Source: Cinclus cinclus (lineage: Eukaryota; Chordata; Aves; Passeriformes; Cinclidae). Taken from it: DNA of 64,000 nt. The stretch is from NCBI RefSeq assembly GCF_963662255.1, contig NC_085067.1, positions 4,802,428-4,866,427 on the forward strand, given 5' to 3'. How positions within the stretch are numbered: position 1 is the first letter of the stretch; each line of letters starts with the position of its first letter. The position numbers and the translations under genes were made by a program. Shown in pieces: positions 60,708 to 64,000 of this stretch. Below the pieces are notes generated by a model. The model searched no databases. It had not been told where the DNA came from and worked only from the letters and a program-made list of their open reading frames with translations.

Positions 60708-61033
60708 TTATTTGGGCACACGGTGCTCTTTGGCGTCCTTGGCTTCGTGTGAATCCAATGGTTCTCGGCTCTGGGGAGCAGCATCTGGGCTGGGGTTCTG
60801 GACACTGCCAATAAAAAGTGGGATCTCTGTTTCATCCTCAAAGATGATGAAGACAAAGGGTCTGTCAATGCTGAAGGCATGGAATGAGCGTGACAGCATG
60901 ACACTGGTGGCAGCAGAGGCTTCCACGCCATCTTCTTTAAGCTCCAGCGTGGCCTGGTGCTGTACACTGGACACAAAGAGAGGCTCCTCTGTGATCTTCT
61001 GGAGATTTGGGCTCGTGAACAGCTCCTGGAGGC
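60708..61033 (-). CDS. SERPINF2: SERPINF2 terminal exon
   Basis: From GLQELFTSP through the reactive loop and [10 protein letters not shown] to the TAA stop. Carries the short tail ending HRVPK. Confidence 0.96.
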
Positions 61034-64000
61034 CTGCAGAGAAATGAGACCAGGTTGGTGCCACAAGTTCTGAGTTTTCTCAAAGCTGGCTGAAGAAAGC
61101 AATTCCCTGATCTGTTGCTCCATGTGCTGCCCACCATGGAAGACTGGAGAGCTGACAGCCAAGAGAAATAAAAATTCTACCTCTTTAAGAATAGTACTGT
61201 AAGAACTTGAAGTCATCTGTAAAAAGCAGCAGCAAGTCTGAAAACTCTTTCCAGCAAAGCTAGAAACACTTCCACAGAGATTGTTTTGCAAAGAATTGCT
61301 TAAAAAACTAAGTGAACTCTTAAATTATTCTCATCTAGAAAGGCAGCACCTGGTATTTTATTTCAGCTCCAGGTTTTGTGATCTGCATTTTCTCTGTTGG
61401 CAATTTCCATGTCCTGGACACTGAATTAAATCACAAAGAGACTGAGATTGATGCATGGGGGAAGTTGGACTTGGCTACAATAGGAAGAACTCGTAAAGAC
61501 TGTGAGAAGCTGTGAACACTGCCTTCTCTGTAGTATGATCTTGTTGGAGCAAAACATTTGGTGACAGGCAAGCAAGGAGTAAGGAGGAGGAGAGGAAGAA
61601 GAGCTGGGAGAGTTTGGAGTTCTGGAGCAAGCTGTGAGGCACAGCTTTAGAAACAAGGGCGGCAGTGAACAGATTGATCAGCTCCTCTTGTTCTCTGCAA
61701 ACCCTGCTACAGGCCTTACCCATTTGGCTGAGAACCTGGTTGAGTTCCAGCTTGTAGTCCAACTTTATTTTGGGGATCTTCACTGTGGTGGGCACCTCTC
61801 TGGGGAAAAGCCTGCAGAGTTGTTTGTAAGGGAAGTTCTCCAGCACGTGAGAGCTGTTCCAGGGGATCTGGTCTGGTACGATGACCACAAAACTCACATT
61901 ACTCTTAAAGGGAAACTTGGCCACCTGGAAATAAAACCAACCAGAGAAGAATTTAGAGAAAATGAAGGGAAGTCCAGAAAGTAATGCTTTTAATTTAGTC
62001 TTTTTTTTAAAATTGGTCTGCAGGACCACTCTTGCTCTTGGATGAAAACTGGCTGGTGAGAAGGAGGGATCTGATTTCTCCAGAGGAGAATCTGTTCAAA
62101 TAACAGCTTTAGATTTTAGTATTAGCCACTGGCTGGTAAAGATTGAGCACATGGCAAAGTGAAAACCCACAGTCACAAGCCTGCCCCACTCTGGATTCTG
62201 AGAAACTCCAACAGCACATCGTCCAAGGAAATTCCTTTCCATATTTCCTCATTTATCTTTAACTCAGGGCTTTAAAACTCTATTAATTCCCAGTCAGTAG
62301 GAATATTTCTTTGTGGTTTTTCCTAGAGATTAAAAGTGAAGATTCAACATTCTTGCTGGAAGCAAGGACAAAGAATGATTATTAAATTTTTGTGTACTGT
62401 TAAAAAAAAACCATTTGATTTTTAGGAGAGAATGCTTGCAGTTAGTAAAATACCACAGCAAGAGGAAATTCCAATGAAAATTTGCAGTGCTCCTGAGAGA
62501 CTCCTACCTGAATATGCTGGGACTCCAGTGTAAACCAGCTCAGGGGGTACTCTTCAGCTTTCATCATCTCAACTGGGACCACAAACTCATTGTCAAGGTG
62601 GAATATACCTGGCCCAGTGAAGCTTGGATTAAACTTATTCCTCCAAAACCCTGTAAAAATACAGGTTTTGAAAGTGATGAAGTTAAATTTGGGAAGAAAA
62701 CCAGAAACTGCTGAGCTGACACTCCTCCTATCTTGAGTTCTCTAACAAGGCAAACAGTGACCAGGGAAGTGAAAATACAGCAAAGAGAAGTCACTATCAA
62801 GGCTGGAAGAGCCCTTACAGCAGGAAACTCTTATCATCCAGAGAGAAACTATGGAATAACAAAAAGAACATGGATGAATCCTCATGCCTCAGCGTGGGAG
62901 ACTACTGAAGGCTGTGGAGATAAAAGAAACTATGTTTGTGCTTTGAAAAATGGGGAGTATTGCCTCTGTGCTGCAGAGGGGGAAACACTGCTCCAAGACC
63001 AAGGTAAAACATTTGTAGATTTACACTGGAAGTGTTTGGTCTGTGCACAGCCCTCAGGGAATTCAAAAAGGAAGATGTGGCCGACCACTGTGCTGTAGTC
63101 AGAGAGAAATCCACAGAAGCTGCCTCTGAGCTCTGTGGTGGGTGTGCAGTGAGCTGCAAACGACCTGGTTCATCATTGAGGTTAGAAAAGACCTTTAAGA
63201 TCACTGAGTAGATAAGCAGGGATGTGCCACTGCCTGGGATCCTGAACCAGGAGGCAAAGATACTGCAGGTCCCACCTGCTGTGTCCTGGCTCTGCTGTCA
63301 AGTAACATTTTTAGTACATGTGAAGCAGTTTGGAATCATTACTGTAAAGAAATCTAAGCAAGAGGAACAGCAGATGCACAAGAACAAGCAGATTGCCTAG
63401 CAGGAAGTGAGGAGAGGAGATGCTGTTCAGCTACAGGGCTTGCAGAAGACTGGATTTCTAACTATTTCCTCTTGAAAAAATAAAGAAGGCCTGTGGAGCT
63501 CACCGTGGAAATAGATGGCATTGAGCAGGAGCATCACTGTGTCTTCAGGGAGCTGCTGGAGGAAGGAGGGGATTTGCCCATGAGTGGCTTCCTTTACCCA
63601 GTTGTTTATGGCCACGAGGTCATCCTGACTGATCCCAGAAAGAGTCATGGGCTTTGCTCCATAGAATTTCTCTGATTCCTCCAGGAATTTCTCTTTCACC
63701 TCAAACCCTGGCAAAGGGGAGGAATGATGGAAAAGGTTTGCTCAGCGTGGTATGACACTCCCCAAGAGGAGGAAATAGGGAAAATTAATGTCTCCAATGT
63801 GCTTCCATCACTCTCTGTTTCTGGGAGGTTTATCCTACACCAGTCCACACCCCCCCAGGCTACCTCTCACCTTTCTGCAGGTACAAACGTGACCCAAGGC
63901 TGAGGGTGGACTCTGTGAGCCTCCTGCGAAGGGTGCCCAGCATGTGGTGGAGGCAGGGCATGGACTCCAGGTGCATCACCTCCAGCAAATGCTTCTCTGT
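60708..64000 (-). CDS. SERPINF2: Alpha-2-antiplasmin, serpin F2 (partial, 5' end outside the window)
   Basis: Plasma serpin that inhibits plasmin and so restrains fibrin breakdown. Five exons in the window join in phase to 335 residues plus a stop. The outermost exon is cut by the window edge, so the signal peptide, N-terminal fibrin cross-linking site and first strands are missing. Recognisable parts: [66 protein letters not shown], with sequons NVS and NSS at human-like positions; and the last exon with GLQELFTSP and [10 protein letters not shown]. The hinge [10 protein letters not shown] is of the inhibitory type and the reactive bond appears to be Arg-Ser (human Arg-Met). The tail after the serpin core is about 27 residues, ending in Lys, clearly shorter than the human extension of about 55. 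Tandem to SERPINF1. Confidence 0.95.
61720..61924 (-). CDS. SERPINF2: SERPINF2 exon (205 bp)
   Basis: From [12 protein letters not shown] to LNQVLSQMG. Two glycosylation sequons are kept; the third human one (NLS) is replaced by NFP. Donor GTAAGG. Confidence 0.96.
62508..62650 (-). CDS. SERPINF2: SERPINF2 exon (143 bp)
   Basis: From [12 protein letters not shown] to [10 protein letters not shown]. Phase 1 in, phase 0 out, with the same length and phase as SERPINF1 exon 6. Confidence 0.96.
63160..63212 (-). mobile_element. Very short CR1-like fragment (tentative)
   Basis: CATTGAGGTTAGAAAAGACCTTTAAGATCACTGAGT resembles the reverse complement of the last bases of a CR1 tail. It lies in a SERPINF2 intron and is too short for certainty. 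Confidence 0.45.
63504..63707 (-). CDS. SERPINF2: SERPINF2 exon (204 bp)
   Basis: From [19 protein letters not shown] to [10 protein letters not shown]. Phase 1 at both ends and the same length as SERPINF1 exon 5. Confidence 0.96.
63871..64000 (-). CDS. SERPINF2: SERPINF2 exon, cut by window edge
   Basis: Partial exon of 130 bp, in frame from base 64000, ending SRLYLQK plus one base of Gly (human MYLQKG). Donor GTGAGA. Confidence 0.9.

Noticed and set aside
60523..61047. 174-codon plus-strand frame
   Set aside because: It is antisense to the SERPINF2 terminal exon, whose frame, splice site and protein match are clear.

Overview
This is vertebrate nuclear DNA, most likely from a bird. All four genes are split by GT-AG introns. 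Their order and orientation match the vertebrate block SERPINF2 - SERPINF1 - SMYD4 - RPA1 (human 17p13.3). The dispersed repeats I can recognise are CR1 LINE tails, the typical avian kind, and introns and intergenic gaps are compact. The exact species cannot be read from the window; a passerine or other neoavian is a guess.

Layout. (1) 1-19374: a gap of about 19 kb with no recognisable coding exon. It holds homopolymer and A-rich tracts, one CpG-richer patch, small hairpins and an old CR1 piece. (2) About 19375-42240, minus strand: complete RPA1, the large subunit of replication protein A. It has 17 exons and encodes 622 residues. (3) About 42300-48890, plus strand: complete SMYD4, a TPR/MYND/SET protein. 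It has 10 coding exons and encodes 797 residues. RPA1 and SMYD4 are head to head, with start codons 218 bp apart in a GC-rich shared promoter. (4) About 49375-53777, plus a tentative non-coding first exon near 56150-56220, minus strand: SERPINF1 (PEDF). It has 7 coding exons and encodes 415 residues. It is tail to tail with SMYD4. (5) About 60000 to the window end, minus strand: the 3' part of SERPINF2 (alpha-2-antiplasmin). Five exons are seen, the outermost one cut by the window edge.

How the genes relate. RPA1 (single-stranded DNA binding in replication and repair) and SMYD4 (putative lysine methyltransferase) share a promoter region but not a pathway. SERPINF1 and SERPINF2 are tandem paralogues with nearly identical internal exon lengths and phases. 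SERPINF1 is a non-inhibitory, anti-angiogenic secreted serpin; SERPINF2 is the plasma plasmin inhibitor.

I see no undescribed system. The points most worth a second look are: a strong-Kozak upstream ORF that overlaps the SMYD4 start codon; an Arg-Ser reactive site and a short C-terminal tail in SERPINF2; a coding SAP minisatellite in the RPA1 linker; a nested CR1 filling SMYD4 intron 1 almost to the splice acceptor; and a pair of adjacent perfect hairpins just upstream of RPA1 exon 4. Coordinates and frames were worked out by hand from splice sites and phase; no alignment or database search was run.
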